A stretch of DNA of 64,000 nt from Blastobasis lacticolella (taxonomy: Eukaryota; Arthropoda; Insecta; Lepidoptera; Blastobasidae): the NCBI GenBank assembly GCA_905147135.1, contig LR990059.1:10253001-10317000 (forward strand), written 5' to 3'. Numbering within the stretch: the first letter of the stretch is position 1; the number at the start of each line of letters is the position of its first letter. Both the position numbers and the translations under genes were made by a program. The notes beneath the pieces were generated by a model. It saw only the letters and a list, made by a program, of their open reading frames with translations. It did not search any database and was not told the DNA's origin. Positions 30,201-39,290 of this stretch are shown here, one piece after another.

Positions 30201-33200
30201 TCATCTGTAGAGTAGCTCGGCAGACAATGAGCGAGCGAGTGCTGACCCCTGCTGCCTGCCATTATACGCACATAGACACATAATGTGCGCAGATATTATG
30301 TACGACGCACGCCTCGCTATTGTTAAATTGTTCAATCACACCACGGCACACACGACTTTGCTATAAAAACTTTACATAAATACTTTAATAATATTAGAGT
30401 ATGGAGTTCACATAGTCTCGTTGATGTCTTTTGTATGGCGAGAATTCAATTCGTAGTTTAAAATCGGATTTTTGTGACAAGTGGGATTTAACTTTCTGTG
30501 GATATTAAAATATCTGCAAATAAATAAAAAGTTTTATTTGAAATTGCTATGAAGTTAGAGCTACAAATGGGAGCACGGTGGTGTCTTTTGTATGCAAACA
30601 AACAAATTCGTAGTTTGAAAGTAATTAATTTGGCTAGACACACAGCTTTGTAACTGAATACGTTTTCGTAAAGTGTTGCTAAGAAGAGAGTTACGGTTAC
30701 GGAGTTACGGTTGAGAGTAGGAACAAAAGTTAAGTACAGTCAGATTTAGTCAGAAAAGTCAGTTACTTTGTTTCCATTGGGTGCTGACTGCTGAGGGACA
30801 CCTGGTAATCCTATTTTATCTTAAGAGAAATTTCTCCTAATAGCCAAGTCTTGTCCCAAACAAGAATTGACCAAGATCTTCCGCTGGGGACCCTACGACT
30901 GGTTAAACAGTCTCGGAAGCCGATTGGCACCCCTCGCCGCTATATTTTCCACACGTTATTCGGCTGGCACCCAACACGCGCGAACAAAATCACGGAACGG
31001 TACAGGCCCGCGGTCCGCGGGGCGCGGGGGGAGGGTCCGCCAGAACAAAGGGCGCGCCGTGAACCGCGACCGTCGCGCTTCGGCGCTTGCGCAGCGCGAC
31101 GCCGCACCACGCGCTATGTCCTGATTTTTTTACGTGGATTTTTGTGGTCTTTGTCTTTGGATGGTGACGTGTGGAAGTTTTGGGTCTAGAGCTCTAGTTT
31201 TTTTTAATATAGAGAAGAAAAGAGGATTTTGGGAGGTTAATTAAAAAAAACTTTACAATTTAATATGCTTGCTTATATAATTGTAATTGGTCACAAGGAT
31301 AGGTCTTCTTGTGCTGTGATCTTTCTGGCAACGGTTGCTGTTTGTAAAACAAAATCATGTCAGAAGCAGTGCAGGTTGAAGTAGAGATTAAGTCCCGCTT
31401 AAGTAGCTGATACAGGTACGAACTTAAAGTACGCGGTTTTTAAGTTCGCGAACTTACTCGGCTCGACGTTGGTGATAGGCGTACGGACTTAAAGTACGCG
31501 GTTTTTAAGTTCAAAAACTTACTCGGCACGTTTTTCTACGAATTATTTAAATAATTCTAATTCTAAAATCAGTTACTTTTGCAACAGACAAGCATAAAGT
31601 AATTAAACTTAAACTAATTTTATGCTAAAAACACAACTGCACGAGATACATCACAAAAACGAGCGACAGACGAGCCACGAGCTACGAGCAAATATCAAAC
31701 ATCTTGGATCGCCGGCGAACTTACTCGGCGGTTTTAAAGTACGCGTACTTAAGCTGACACACGAGTGAGCAAGGTCGTCGAGCCACAAGTACGCGTACTT
31801 ACTCGCACATCTATCAGCCACTTTAGATCTCTGATATCACCAAAACACAACTCTTGATAAATGATTTTATTATAAAAAAATACGTGTAAAGCTATTTCAG
31901 ATCATTGCTTCTTTTGACAACCGGCCCATATTATGTGTAGGTATTATCTGGACCCTAATACCTCTTCAGTGACTGAAGGATTTAGTTTTATACCACTAAT
32001 CGGGTAAACAACCTTACTGGCCTGCCTGATGATAAGCAGATATTGCAGCTTACGGACCAGCTGGTTTGCAATACCTGAACGTTTGCAATACCGATATATC
32101 ACTCCTGTGTTGAAAACACGTGTTGCCGTTGGACATACGTCATCATATCCCAATCCGAATCAACTAACACCTTTATTCTCCTCGTTGCAGGTGGCTACAC
32201 GACCGGCGGTCCCCGAGAGCCAGCCACGTACGGGTACTCGGAACCTGGTGGCGCGACCCCAGCGGCGCCCGCGCCCCCCGCCACCTCCCCCCTAGACGAG
32301 TACTACCAATCGGAGTACCCCGCGCACCCCGCGCCGCCCGCGCAGCCACAGCCCTACCTCGACGAGTACTACCACCACGCGCATGCCCACGCGCAGCCTT
32401 TACTCGCGCACCCAGAACACAAGTACCAGCCGCACGGCTACACGAAGCCTTACCCGAGAGGTGAGTCCGTTTGTTCTGTACTGTATTTACCTTTGTACAA
32501 ACCTTGCCTACAAAAAACATGTTTTACTCTGAGGGCCCTTCTCAAGATCGGATCATGCTGCGCTCCTCCTTACCTAAGAGGCAAGTGAGTTTGTTATTTA
32601 CTGGCTCAACGTGGTAAGCAGATGCGGCCACGAAGCAGCTCTGTGGAACAGCGTATTTACACTAATGTAGAAGGTGTCCATTAGTCAATCGAGTTGTCCA
32701 ATTCCTATGAGTATATAAATTAGAAAACACACTTGCAGGCAACTCATTCCATTCCTACCGCCGTGCACACGCACGTACAGTATATAATCAAAAATTAAAG
32801 TAAACTTTACATCCGTGGTGTGTATGGTTTAGGTTCGTTCAGTTTGTATCGATCGTTGTTGGTAGGTAATGGTATTCAAGTTAATTTTTGCGATACAGAT
32901 ATTTTTATGGATATTTTTTCTTTTTTGGTAAGAAAGTTGGTTAATGTGAGCAGCGCGTTCAATTCCACGATTATGGCAATACCACACCTCTATTAAATAC
33001 GAAAATGTTAATCGGCTGACTTTTTCTCACTTGGAAATTATAGACAGGGTAATTGGACTGGACTGGAAAGGTGTTACAAATATTAACTAGTTAACTCGTA
33101 ATTTTTTCTGCCTTATGCTGCCATCAATAATTGTAACAGTGCTGTGACATCTAAATTCTCCCTTCACGGTTACCTCGAGGATGGAGAATGCATTTCTTGT

Positions 33201-36200
33201 GACCAATCAAGTTACTACGCTGTACTGTCGCATATCGCGACAAGAAACTGGCCTCAAGCCATACCTCCTCATTATAGAGATCACAAAATGATAACCAGCC
33301 GAGTGGCGACAGAGCTAAATTAATGAACGTATTCAGTTTCTCGATTCGCTTAAATCTTTCATCTGGCTGTTTTATTCATAGCGCCACCGGCTTGTTCTGT
33401 TTAGTCTTATTATGATGAAACTGGGGAACTAATTGATTAAATTCAAGCACTATTAGTTAACTTTAGACTTAGTATAATTTGTGTTTATCATCTTGCATTG
33501 TGATGGTTTAGTTTTGATTTGAGTCTATTTATTACTTCACCTTATTGACATGTCTATAAAACTACCTATATGTTGTGGGCAGCCGATATGCGCAAGAGAT
33601 GTAATGCTGAACAATGCGCATAGGTCGGGCTAATTAACGAGTTAAACAATACACGCCTGTCTCTAATGCTGTTTAGTTTATATTTATTCCATGCGTGCCA
33701 CCTGGATAACTGGCGGTTGACCACGAAACTTCCTATCTCGTACAGCCACGCTATGGAACGAGCTTCCTGCAGTGGTGTTTCCAAATCTAGAAACAAGCCT
33801 ATTCCTATCTCAAAGTACCGCAACGCATTCGCGACTCCTCGAATGCTTCGGGTAATCCACTTGCTCGTGGCTTCCTCAGTTATAAAAAAAAAACAATCTG
33901 TTAAATATATGGTATTCCCTTCTCAGGCGGCGGCGGTCGGTACGGCGGCGAGGGCTACGGCGAGAGCTACGCGGCCGAGTACGGCGGCGCGTGCGCCGAC
34001 TGGGGCGAGTGGCCGAGCGAGCAGCACGCGCTCATACCGCAGGACAAGCTCGCCTACCCCGCCTCCGGGCCGTGTTTCACCGGTACGTCAACTTTGTCTA
34101 CTAACATAGAAATAAATAAAATACCATAGAAATAATAATACCAGTAGAAAAAAAATACTACGTACGTACAACTAGACTGAGGGCCACAAGACTTTACGCC
34201 CTTCTGAAAGTCGAACTAAATTTGGCTGACAGTATCAAGTTCAGCCACAGTATGGACCGACCACAGCCAATATCGACAGGCGCTCCATCACCTGTCAGCA
34301 AAGTTTCGTGGCCCTCAGTTTACCACTTACAGTGCCATAAACATATCTGACACGGTGATGGTGTCACTGTTGATAACAAAATGACATTTCGAAATGTCGC
34401 CACTTATCTAGTTCCAGTTTGTGCCACCGGGTCAGATTATGTTTGTGGCACTAAACATTTTCGCAAATTGATCCCGGTTGTGCTCTCGCGGGTGAGGGGC
34501 CGGAGTCCGTCTTGACCATGCTCGAGGATCTTGGCATATCAGGTAATTACAGTAGAGCGACTGCCGTCTGACCTCTGTGATCCTGGTAACAGGAACCTAA
34601 CCAAATTGGATCATGGTTACACGTGTCAAGTTTTATTTGCGTAAATGTAACTTGGTACACGTAATTCAGTTTACGTAGAGAGAACCGTGTGGTTTTTATA
34701 GGTATTTATTCAGCTTGAATAAAATCATTAAATATTTTAACTGGTGAGTCCCCTTCCCCCATAGGAAATAACTTACCAATGTAGGTAGTTACTGTATATA
34801 TAGATTTTTACCTTTTTCCCTACTGAACGTTACTCGTATATACCTAGCATTGGCATAGGATAAAAGCAGTAACCGTACAATAATCAATGATACGTCCCTT
34901 TTTCCGTATTCAACTGTGTAAAATAACTTAGCTAACTAACTTAGCTAGGACGAACCCGTACATATATTGTGACCATCATTTACTAAATTCGGGGAAATCC
35001 GGGCCTGGTCGACAACGCCATTTTCTAGGTAAATAGGTGTTGTCGACCAGGACTTATTCCATAACTGCCCGAATCCGAGGAAACTAAAAAACGCATGATA
35101 TTATATAAACTGTGTAGTATGTCGTAAAGCAACTGTGTGTGACGTATGCAGGTTCAGGACCCATCCAGCTGTGGCAGTTTCTACTGGAGCTGCTGACAGA
35201 CAAGAGCTGCCAAGGGTTCATCTCTTGGACCGGCGATGGATGGGAGTTCAAGTTGACAGACCCGGATGAGGTGAGTTCAGAGACTTTGTCGAGAGAGCAA
35301 GATAACTCTATTTCTTTCAGTTGAAACAAGCTAAATACCTTTTTTGTCGCGACAAAGCCTGTCATGCTACGCAGACAGTTATCTTTTGTCAGTATCATTT
35401 ATCATTTATCGAGCAAGTAACTAACTAACACGACGAACTTTGAGCTTCAAGTTGATAGTGCTTTGGATGGAACTTTAGCAGTTCTACTAAACACAGGCAT
35501 GGATGGATTTTTCGTAGATCCGCCACCACACTGTGTAATCCGGATGCGGGATTATAAAGCTGATCGTGACATAGATATAAATAATTGAATCTTACTGAAA
35601 CCAATGATTGTTAAAGGACCAACTAGTTCAAAGCAACCCAGATTGGTCTCTTGCTGAAACTTACAAACTATTTACCTTTCATATTTTTTGAACTTGGCGT
35701 TAATGTCCCGGTTGTGCGCTCGAGCACGAACGCACAGGGCGTGCCTTGGATCATGGTACGCTTTGATATTGATACTTACTTCTGAGAGGTAAAAAAATCG
35801 CCCCTTGCTATCGAACGTCTATAGTCGACATCTCACATCACAGGCTTCTAATCCACCAATCTCTCCTCCAGGTGGCCCGCCGCTGGGGCATCCGCAAGAA
35901 CAAACCGAAGATGAACTATGAGAAGCTGTCGCGCGGCCTGCGCTACTATTACGACAAGAACATCATCCACAAGACCGCGGGCAAGCGCTACGTGTACCGC
36001 TTCGTGTGCGACCTGCAGAGTTTGCTAGGGTAAGGAGAGATATTCACACCTTGAAGCCAAATTGGTCGCGAACTGTGCGGTTCCAAGGGAACTATCCAAG
36101 CACACTAAGGTTGTGGAGAGGTTTTCCCTGGAGAGTACATCATTGGGTTCTTCAAGAAAAGGGTGGAATGGTTTTACGGGATCCGCAACGCGTGGGGGAG

Positions 36201-36958
36201 GCCCTGGTATTGCAAACGTCCATAGGCTGCGGTGACTGCTTACCACCAGGCAGGCCGTAAGCTTGTTTGCCGCTTTTGTGGTATAAAAAAATACTAATAG
36301 TATCTACCAATATTATAAAAGCGAAAGTTTGTAAGGATGTTTGTAACTCCTTCACGCAAAAACTACCGAAGGGATTTTGATGACCAGTCACATCTCTCAC
36401 TCGCAGCTCAAAATAACAATTTATAAATTTAAAATTCAATCTGTATCCCAAGGGAACATATTCGTAATATAATAACCGCATTTTACGCGGAAGAAAGCTG
36501 GGGGAAATTCATAGTATTCTCTATCACCTAGAGTCTAGGTATAGCCTCAGAAAGTTCCTGTGGTACGAATACAGTAAGTACTGGAGTGCTGTCAATTCGT
36601 TGCCGCAAAAGTGCTTTTACGTCATTCTCTGCCCCTTGTAGATACAGCTCCGATGGTGTATGGATCTGCTTACATGCGATTTGGTTACATACTGTACTAC
36701 TGTGTGTCATGCAGAATTACGCCTAGTTGATGAACTGAAAAATTATATTCCAGGTAGCGCCAACGTGATAGATGCCATTACCAAATAGCTAGTACAATAT
36801 TAGAATGTATAAATAACACCTACATCAAATACATATAAGTGAACATGAATCACAGTGCATTGGTTCAACATTAAATGACCGTTTCTAATTCCAGAATATC
36901 GCCGGAACAGCTGCACGCAATGTACGAGCCGAAGATGGAGAAGAAAGACGACGACTGA
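6015..36958 (+). CDS. pnt: Pointed P2-type ETS transcription factor (5' end not in window)
   Basis: ETS1/2-class transcription factor, orthologue of Drosophila pointed. In flies this nuclear activator is the main effector of receptor tyrosine kinase/Ras/MAPK signalling and binds GGAA sites. Visible coding exons are 6015-6218, 6690-6818, 32191-32460, 33927-34082, 35152-35270, 35872-36029 and 36895-36958. All join in frame with GT/AG boundaries. The first two give a Pointed/SAM domain ([20 protein letters not shown] ... [13 protein letters not shown], the ETS1-like MAPK docking fold). The last three give the ETS winged helix ([40 protein letters not shown]) and a C-terminus ending in KMEKKDDD, which resembles the fly Pnt tail more than vertebrate ETS1. 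The 25.4-kb intron 6819-32190 contains the P1 promoter. The upstream exon that should carry the MAPK phospho-acceptor Thr was not found. Identity is read from motifs only. Confidence 0.9.
6690..6818 (+). CDS. pnt: pnt exon: end of Pointed domain and Asn-rich linker
   Basis: Continues the Pointed helix with [20 protein letters not shown] and ends in a run of five Asn before Thr-Gly. It leaves in phase 1, which matches the acceptor at 32191. Confidence 0.88.
8715..8900 (+). repeat. Interspersed repeat fragment
   Basis: Shares 'tggtcacc', 'gcgttgcccacctc', 'cactgccaaagcc' and 'ccccaaatcc' in the same order with 39095-39290. Probably the tail of a SINE or LINE family related to family A. Confidence 0.55.
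10551..10584. repeat. (GAAC/GAAA)n simple repeat
   Basis: Short run of GAAC and GAAA-like tetranucleotides in intron sequence. Confidence 0.7.
13378..13520 (+). repeat. SINE-like repeat (family A)
   Basis: Best preserved copy of the family: 'gcctgcctgatggtaagcag', 'tcaccgcagcctatgga', 'gcaataccaggggcatcacc', then a cytosine-rich tail. Copies or fragments occur at 22795, 31985, 36085 and 58945. Confidence 0.65.
17589..18191 (+). pseudogene. LINE remnant: RNase H domain and Cys/His tail, one in-frame stop
   Basis: C-terminal part of a non-LTR retrotransposon polyprotein. An RNase H signature ([11 protein letters not shown]...[12 protein letters not shown], with the late His and Asp positions present) is followed by CRRC...H...L.C, a Cys/His tail like that of many insect LINEs. 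The frame runs to TAG at 18189-18191 but is broken by a single TGA at 17841-17843, where related proteins would probably have Trp. The reverse transcriptase is missing, so this is a 5'-truncated dead copy in the pnt intron. Clade (I, R1, LOA or similar) not resolved. Confidence 0.75.
19140..19315 (+). promoter_or_regulatory. pnt: Candidate TATA-less promoter of pnt P1
   Basis: An abrupt GC-rich island in AT-rich intron, about 0.4 kb upstream of the P1 start codon. An arthropod-type initiator TCAGTC lies at 19280-19285 (A at 19282 as +1). A DPE-like GGTGCT at +28 to +33 fits RGWYVT at five of six positions. An ETS core CCGGAA sits just upstream at 19269-19274, which might allow autoregulation. 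No TATA box is seen. The transcription start is inferred, not measured. Confidence 0.45.
19652..19663 (+). promoter_or_regulatory. Three-codon upstream ORF in the P1 leader
   Basis: ATG TGC CGT TGA ends 25 bases before the P1 start codon. A second short uORF (ATG AGA TAC AAG TAA) begins at about 19441. Both would be in the leader if transcription starts near 19282, and could dampen P1 translation. The effect is inferred. Confidence 0.35.
19689..19962 (+). CDS. pnt: pnt P1-specific first coding exon
   Basis: 91 codons plus one base, ending CTACAG/GTTTG. It exits in phase 1, the same as the P2 exon at 6818, so both fit the acceptor at 32191. The composition is strongly coding-like compared with the flanks. 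The start is the first in-frame ATG after the stop-rich leader. Confidence 0.82.
19689..36958 (+). CDS. pnt: Pointed P1-type ETS transcription factor (complete)
   Basis: Second form of the same gene, lacking the Pointed domain. In Drosophila the P1 form is a constitutively active activator induced by MAPK signalling. Exons are 19689-19962, 32191-32460, 33927-34082, 35152-35270, 35872-36029 and 36895-36958, totalling 1041 nt, which closes exactly at 346 codons plus stop. The N-terminal 91 residues are unique to this form and I recognise no domain in them. Residues about 92-233 are the Tyr/Pro/His/Gly-rich linker. The ETS domain begins at about residue 236, with the two DNA-contacting arginines of SRGLR at about 294 and 297. 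The first ATG (19689, GCGCCATGC) is used; an in-frame Met at 19746 is an alternative start. The protein is shorter than the fly P1 protein, mainly in the linker. Splicing of exon 1 to 32191 is inferred from matching phase. Confidence 0.85.
22795..22885 (-). repeat. SINE-like repeat fragment (family A)
   Basis: Shares phrases such as 'ggtattgcaaac', 'ccataggctg' and 'ggcaggc' with the copies at 13378, 31985 and 36085, read on the reverse strand. Confidence 0.5.
23694..23823. repeat. Three tandem copies of a 44-bp unit
   Basis: The unit starting TTCGCCACTGGCTCCTT recurs at 23694, 23738 and 23782, exactly 44 bp apart, with a few substitutions between copies (for example AACGCG/GATGCG/GACGCG). 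Not obviously coding. Confidence 0.85.
24625..24790 (+). repeat. Lepidopteran interspersed repeat
   Basis: Starts 'actagtgaacccggcgcgac' and ends 'gcgactttgttttatact', phrases typical of an abundant SINE/Helitron-like repeat in Lepidoptera. The same opening recurs at 40980, where it carries a minisatellite. Confidence 0.55.
27714..27766. repeat. Two adjacent short palindromes
   Basis: ACTCTACATTCAA pairs with TTGAATGTAGAGT (27714-27743), followed immediately by ATACTTGT pairing with ACAAGTAT (27747-27766). They could form hairpins; function unknown. Confidence 0.7.
31410..31805. repeat. Cluster of palindromic AAGTACGCGTACTT-like motifs
   Basis: Two long similar segments ('acttaaagtacgcggttttt' then 'aagttc...cttactcggc') occur at about 31424 and 31488. 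Perfect 14-bp palindromes AAGTACGCGTACTT follow at about 31736 and 31788. The outer ends (CTGATACAGGTACGA... and the reverse complement of ...TCGCACATCTATCAG) are loosely inverted, so this may be a MITE. Origin uncertain. Confidence 0.6.
31985..32100 (+). repeat. SINE-like repeat fragment (family A)
   Basis: Contains 'gcctgcctgatgataagcag' and 'tttgcaatacc', close to the copy at 13378. It ends about 90 bp before the shared pnt exon. Confidence 0.55.
32191..32460 (+). CDS. pnt: pnt exon: Tyr/Pro/His-rich linker
   Basis: First exon shared by both forms, between CGTTGCAG and GTGAGTCC. It encodes a low-complexity linker with two copies of LDEYY, many Pro and Ala, and a HAHAHAQP stretch. No folded domain is expected; it is likely part of the activation region. 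Confidence 0.87.
32461..33926. other. pnt intron with a LINE tail remnant
   Basis: Ordinary AT-rich intron. Apart from the LINE remnant near 33739-33855, I see nothing recognisable. Confidence 0.5.
33739..33855 (+). pseudogene. LINE reverse-transcriptase C-terminal remnant
   Basis: The frame reading [18 protein letters not shown] up to TAA matches the C-terminal pattern (RT..LWN.LP..VFP) of many insect non-LTR retrotransposon proteins. Upstream sequence in this frame contains stops. Short and decayed. Confidence 0.5.
33927..34082 (+). CDS. pnt: pnt exon: Gly/Tyr-rich linker
   Basis: Between CTTCTCAG and GTACGTCA, phase 1 in and out. It encodes [20 protein letters not shown] followed by a short Trp-containing segment ([10 protein letters not shown]) that leads toward the ETS domain. 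Confidence 0.86.
34176..34319. mobile_element. Small MITE in a pnt intron
   Basis: 144 bp with inverted ends ACTGAGGGCCACAAGACTTT and the reverse complement of AAAGTTTCGTGGCCCTCAGT (about two mismatches in 20). No coding capacity and no clear target duplication, so the superfamily is unknown. Confidence 0.7.
35005..35050. repeat. Hairpin about 100 bp upstream of the first ETS exon
   Basis: CCTGGTCGACAAC pairs perfectly with GTTGTCGACCAGG across a roughly 20-base loop. Weaker inverted similarity (ATTCGGG / CCCGAAT) lies outside it. It could be a small MITE or an intronic RNA stem near the acceptor. Confidence 0.75.
35152..35270 (+). CDS. pnt: pnt exon: ETS domain, first half
   Basis: Encodes [20 protein letters not shown] through TDPDE: helix 1 and the start of the winged helix, almost identical to ETS1 and Pointed. 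Ends GATGAG/GTGAGT in phase 0. Confidence 0.95.
35271..35871. other. pnt intron within the ETS domain
   Basis: 601-bp intron at the position where ETS1-type genes split the domain after TDPDE. I see no repeat or other feature in it. Confidence 0.6.
35872..36029 (+). CDS. pnt: pnt exon: ETS domain, DNA-recognition half
   Basis: Encodes [20 protein letters not shown], then [20 protein letters not shown] and [13 protein letters not shown]. This includes the recognition helix with the two GGA-contacting Arg residues. Every expected contact residue is present. Confidence 0.95.
36085..36290 (-). repeat. SINE-like repeat (family A), reverse orientation
   Basis: Reverse complement of the 13378 family: 'cctggtattgcaaacgtcca', 'taggctgcggtgactgctta', 'ccaccaggcaggccgtaagc'. 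Confidence 0.65.
36297..36400 (+). repeat. Lep1/Helentron-like repeat fragment
   Basis: 'ccaatattataaaagcgaaa' then 'gtttgtaaggatgtttgtaa' and 'cttcacgcaaaaactaccga' are the hallmark opening of a very common lepidopteran non-autonomous rolling-circle repeat. Confidence 0.55.
36895..36958 (+). CDS. pnt: pnt last coding exon
   Basis: Follows ATTCCAG. The split Gly codon gives [12 protein letters not shown], then [11 protein letters not shown] and TGA. The charged EKKD ending resembles the Drosophila Pointed C-terminus. Confidence 0.9.
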
Positions 36959-38590
36959 GCCCCTACTAGCGGTCCCCGATCGCGACTCATCTCACCGCGC
37001 GATCCGCACGCCCCATCCGCACGGCACTCTGGCAACCGCCACCATCTACGCAACTAGTTCGATCATACGTAAACTATGTCAACTCCATTAATTAGAACTA
37101 CGTACCCCTCTCATACATATGGACAATTTTCACGGTCACGAACTACGATTTATCTCGATGTATTCTCCGGAAAGAATAGCTTTCCAATGTAAGGTGGCTG
37201 ACGTAGTCAAACTGTACCTTTGTACGTACATAGCACTCTATTACTAAACAGTCTAACTAGAACGTCCTCGATTCGGGACCTGCAAATGTCGGATTTGATC
37301 TCATAAACAGCCACCAGTGGAACTAATACTTACTAATATTCGTTTAAGCCACCAATATCACGTCACGCCCACATTTATTTATTTATACATATAGAGCCAT
37401 TTAAACCAACGGTGCCTTATTCTTCACTTCATGTTGTTATTACTGTTTTATTCCATACACGTTCATCCTCATTCGACTCCACACATCGTAAGCGCCAGTA
37501 TTATGGAGGCACAACATTGTTATTGAAATTAATTCTTTGATAGTCACCGACCAATTTTAGTCTTTTATGCTAAAAAAACTCTTAAGAATTTTATTGAATG
37601 TGGTCCTACAGAAAAGCTGAAAATATAAGTGCTAAAGGATAGTAAAATTCTGCTATAATTTTAATGATAACTGTAAATATAAGTTAATTTTGTTACTTTA
37701 TAAAATAATTAGGTATTATATTATAGTAGATATTAAGTGTTGTATGTTTGATTCGCAAATTGTTGCAATATGCGGTTAAATTAAAGCATAGATAGAACGA
37801 TGACGATAGAAACGATTTATTGAATATTTAATGCAGAAAAATCCAAAGATTTAAAAATCTGTAACGCCCACCAATTGGTAAATTATTGTGGAATTGCCAA
37901 AGGGACAAATTAAATTGTGTATGCGAAGACACGAAATCGCTAGACGGGCCGGTGTCTTCGCCCTAGATGAACTCAAGCTGAGATTTAGACCAATGTCAAT
38001 GTTCAAGTCAACTGCAATGGAACCGAGGGTAGACTCAAAATTACGGAACGAAACAACACCAGGTGACGTGGACTTGTCGCTGATCTCGTGGTAAGGGATG
38101 GTAATGTCTTACTAGTATGAAATTAATTAGTTGTATTATTTTCAATTTTTATAGCTCCTAGCATAAACCGAAGATATTTCGATAAGTTTATTTTGTAAAA
38201 TATCGCTCCTCCATCAATACTATACTTTTATTTTGTCATGTGCAATGCAGTTTATGTGAAATTTTGAAACTTTGTATGATACATAAATCTCGCTCGGCAC
38301 CGGATATCTCGATTTACCGCACATAAAATTTTAAACGATGTCTTCCCCGCCTTACCAAGTATTTCAGTAGGTCTGAGCCAAGGCACTGTAAGTTGGTGTT
38401 CTACATAATAGCATTAATTTATCGTCAATTTGGTACCTTATACAGGTATTTTACATATCCCTAAGTGAAAGCCATTGTAAAGTGAGACCTACCTATTGTA
38501 GTTATGGCCAAATTTTGAATGTGTAAGTGTCGTTGTATGTATTGATGGAAGATATAAAATTAAATATATATATTTACGAAATCATTTGCT
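36959..38590 (+). other. pnt: Probable long 3' UTR of pnt
   Basis: AT-rich and largely without recognisable repeats, which fits a retained 3' UTR. ATTAAA-type polyadenylation signals lie at 37780-37785 and 38559-38564. An AU-rich element is at 37373-37385. The true end cannot be fixed from sequence. The short open frame at 37888-38094 is treated as chance. Confidence 0.45.
37373..37385 (+). promoter_or_regulatory. AU-rich element in the pnt 3' UTR
   Basis: ATTTATTTATTTA contains overlapping AUUUA pentamers and the UUAUUUAUU nonamer known to promote mRNA decay. This would suit a short-lived signalling-induced mRNA. Position and motif are seen; function is inferred. Confidence 0.5.
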
Positions 38591-38695
38591 CTTTCTTTTG
38601 AACCCTCGTAAACCTAAACACATACATAATCACGATTTGTATTAAAACCAGGCCCGTAAGAGTAGTAAAACCATCCTGTCAATTTAGTAATAACT

Positions 38696-38945
38696 TAACC
38701 GACAGAAAATTCGGATAACCGCTGATAAAGTTTACATACACTCAAATCATTTCTTAACTACTGAACCGATTTTAATGAAACAAAGCTAAGAACCTGGTTA
38801 AACTGGCTTACAAATACAGAAAACCGCATCCAAATCGGTCCATCCGTTCGGGAGCTACGATGCCAGAAACAGACACAGTTACACAAAGCCACAAATACAC
38901 ACATCAAACTTATAACACCCCTCTTTATCGTCGGGGGTTAAAAAT
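38696..38945 (-). repeat. Interspersed repeat (family C)
   Basis: 'accgcatccaaatcggtcca', 'tccgttcgggagctacga' and 'cccctctttatcgtcggggg' are phrases of an abundant lepidopteran repeat. The reverse complement recurs at 52075-52270. Confidence 0.55.
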
Positions 38946-39094
38946 GCGTCACACGGCTCTATTGTGCCTCAAGTTGAAGTAGGTCTTAAAATGAACATGG
39001 GACTTTTGATTAACATTATCACGGTCTGTATCAAAGCCAGGCCCTTAGTGCCCTTACTGCCATCCAGACAATTTTGTAAACTTCACACAAAAGA

Positions 39095-39290
39095 AAAGTG
39101 GTCACCACTGCCTATAGTCATTAGCAACACCAACAGTATCGCCAATGCGTTGCCCACCTCTATAACACGTTCCTCTGGCAGCAAAAAGACAAATGCCCCT
39201 CCACTGCCAAAGCCACGATTCCCCAAATCCCCTACCCCCTGGAGCACTGGAGACCTTACTCACCGTCAGAAACACAACACTATTTAAAAG
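39095..39290 (+). repeat. Interspersed repeat fragment
   Basis: Collinear with 8715-8900 ('gcgttgcccacctc', 'cactgccaaagccacgattc', 'ccccaaatcccctacc'). Confidence 0.55.

Larger units (their letters stand above)
19963..32190. other. Second part of the large pnt intron (P1 intron 1)
   Basis: About 12.2 kb with no supported exon. It contains a SINE-like copy (22795-22885), a 3 x 44-bp tandem repeat (23694-23823), an interspersed repeat (24625-24790), two small hairpins near 27714-27766, a GC-rich patch at 27890-28010, and a cluster of palindromic AAGTACGCGTACTT-type motifs (31410-31805) followed by another SINE-like copy (31985-32100). The rest is AT-rich, with nothing I can name. Confidence 0.5.
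34083..35151. other. pnt intron before the ETS exons
   Basis: Holds the 144-bp MITE and, close to the 3' end, a hairpin at 35005-35050. The remainder is AT-rich with no exon-like stretch. Confidence 0.5.
36030..36894. other. Last pnt intron with two repeats
   Basis: A reverse-oriented SINE-like copy (about 36085-36290) begins about 55 bp after the ETS exon donor. A Helentron-like fragment follows at about 36297-36400. Otherwise nothing recognised. Confidence 0.55.

Noticed and set aside
37888..38094. 68-codon frame in the pnt 3' UTR
   Set aside because: No similarity recognised and it lies in a probable untranslated region.
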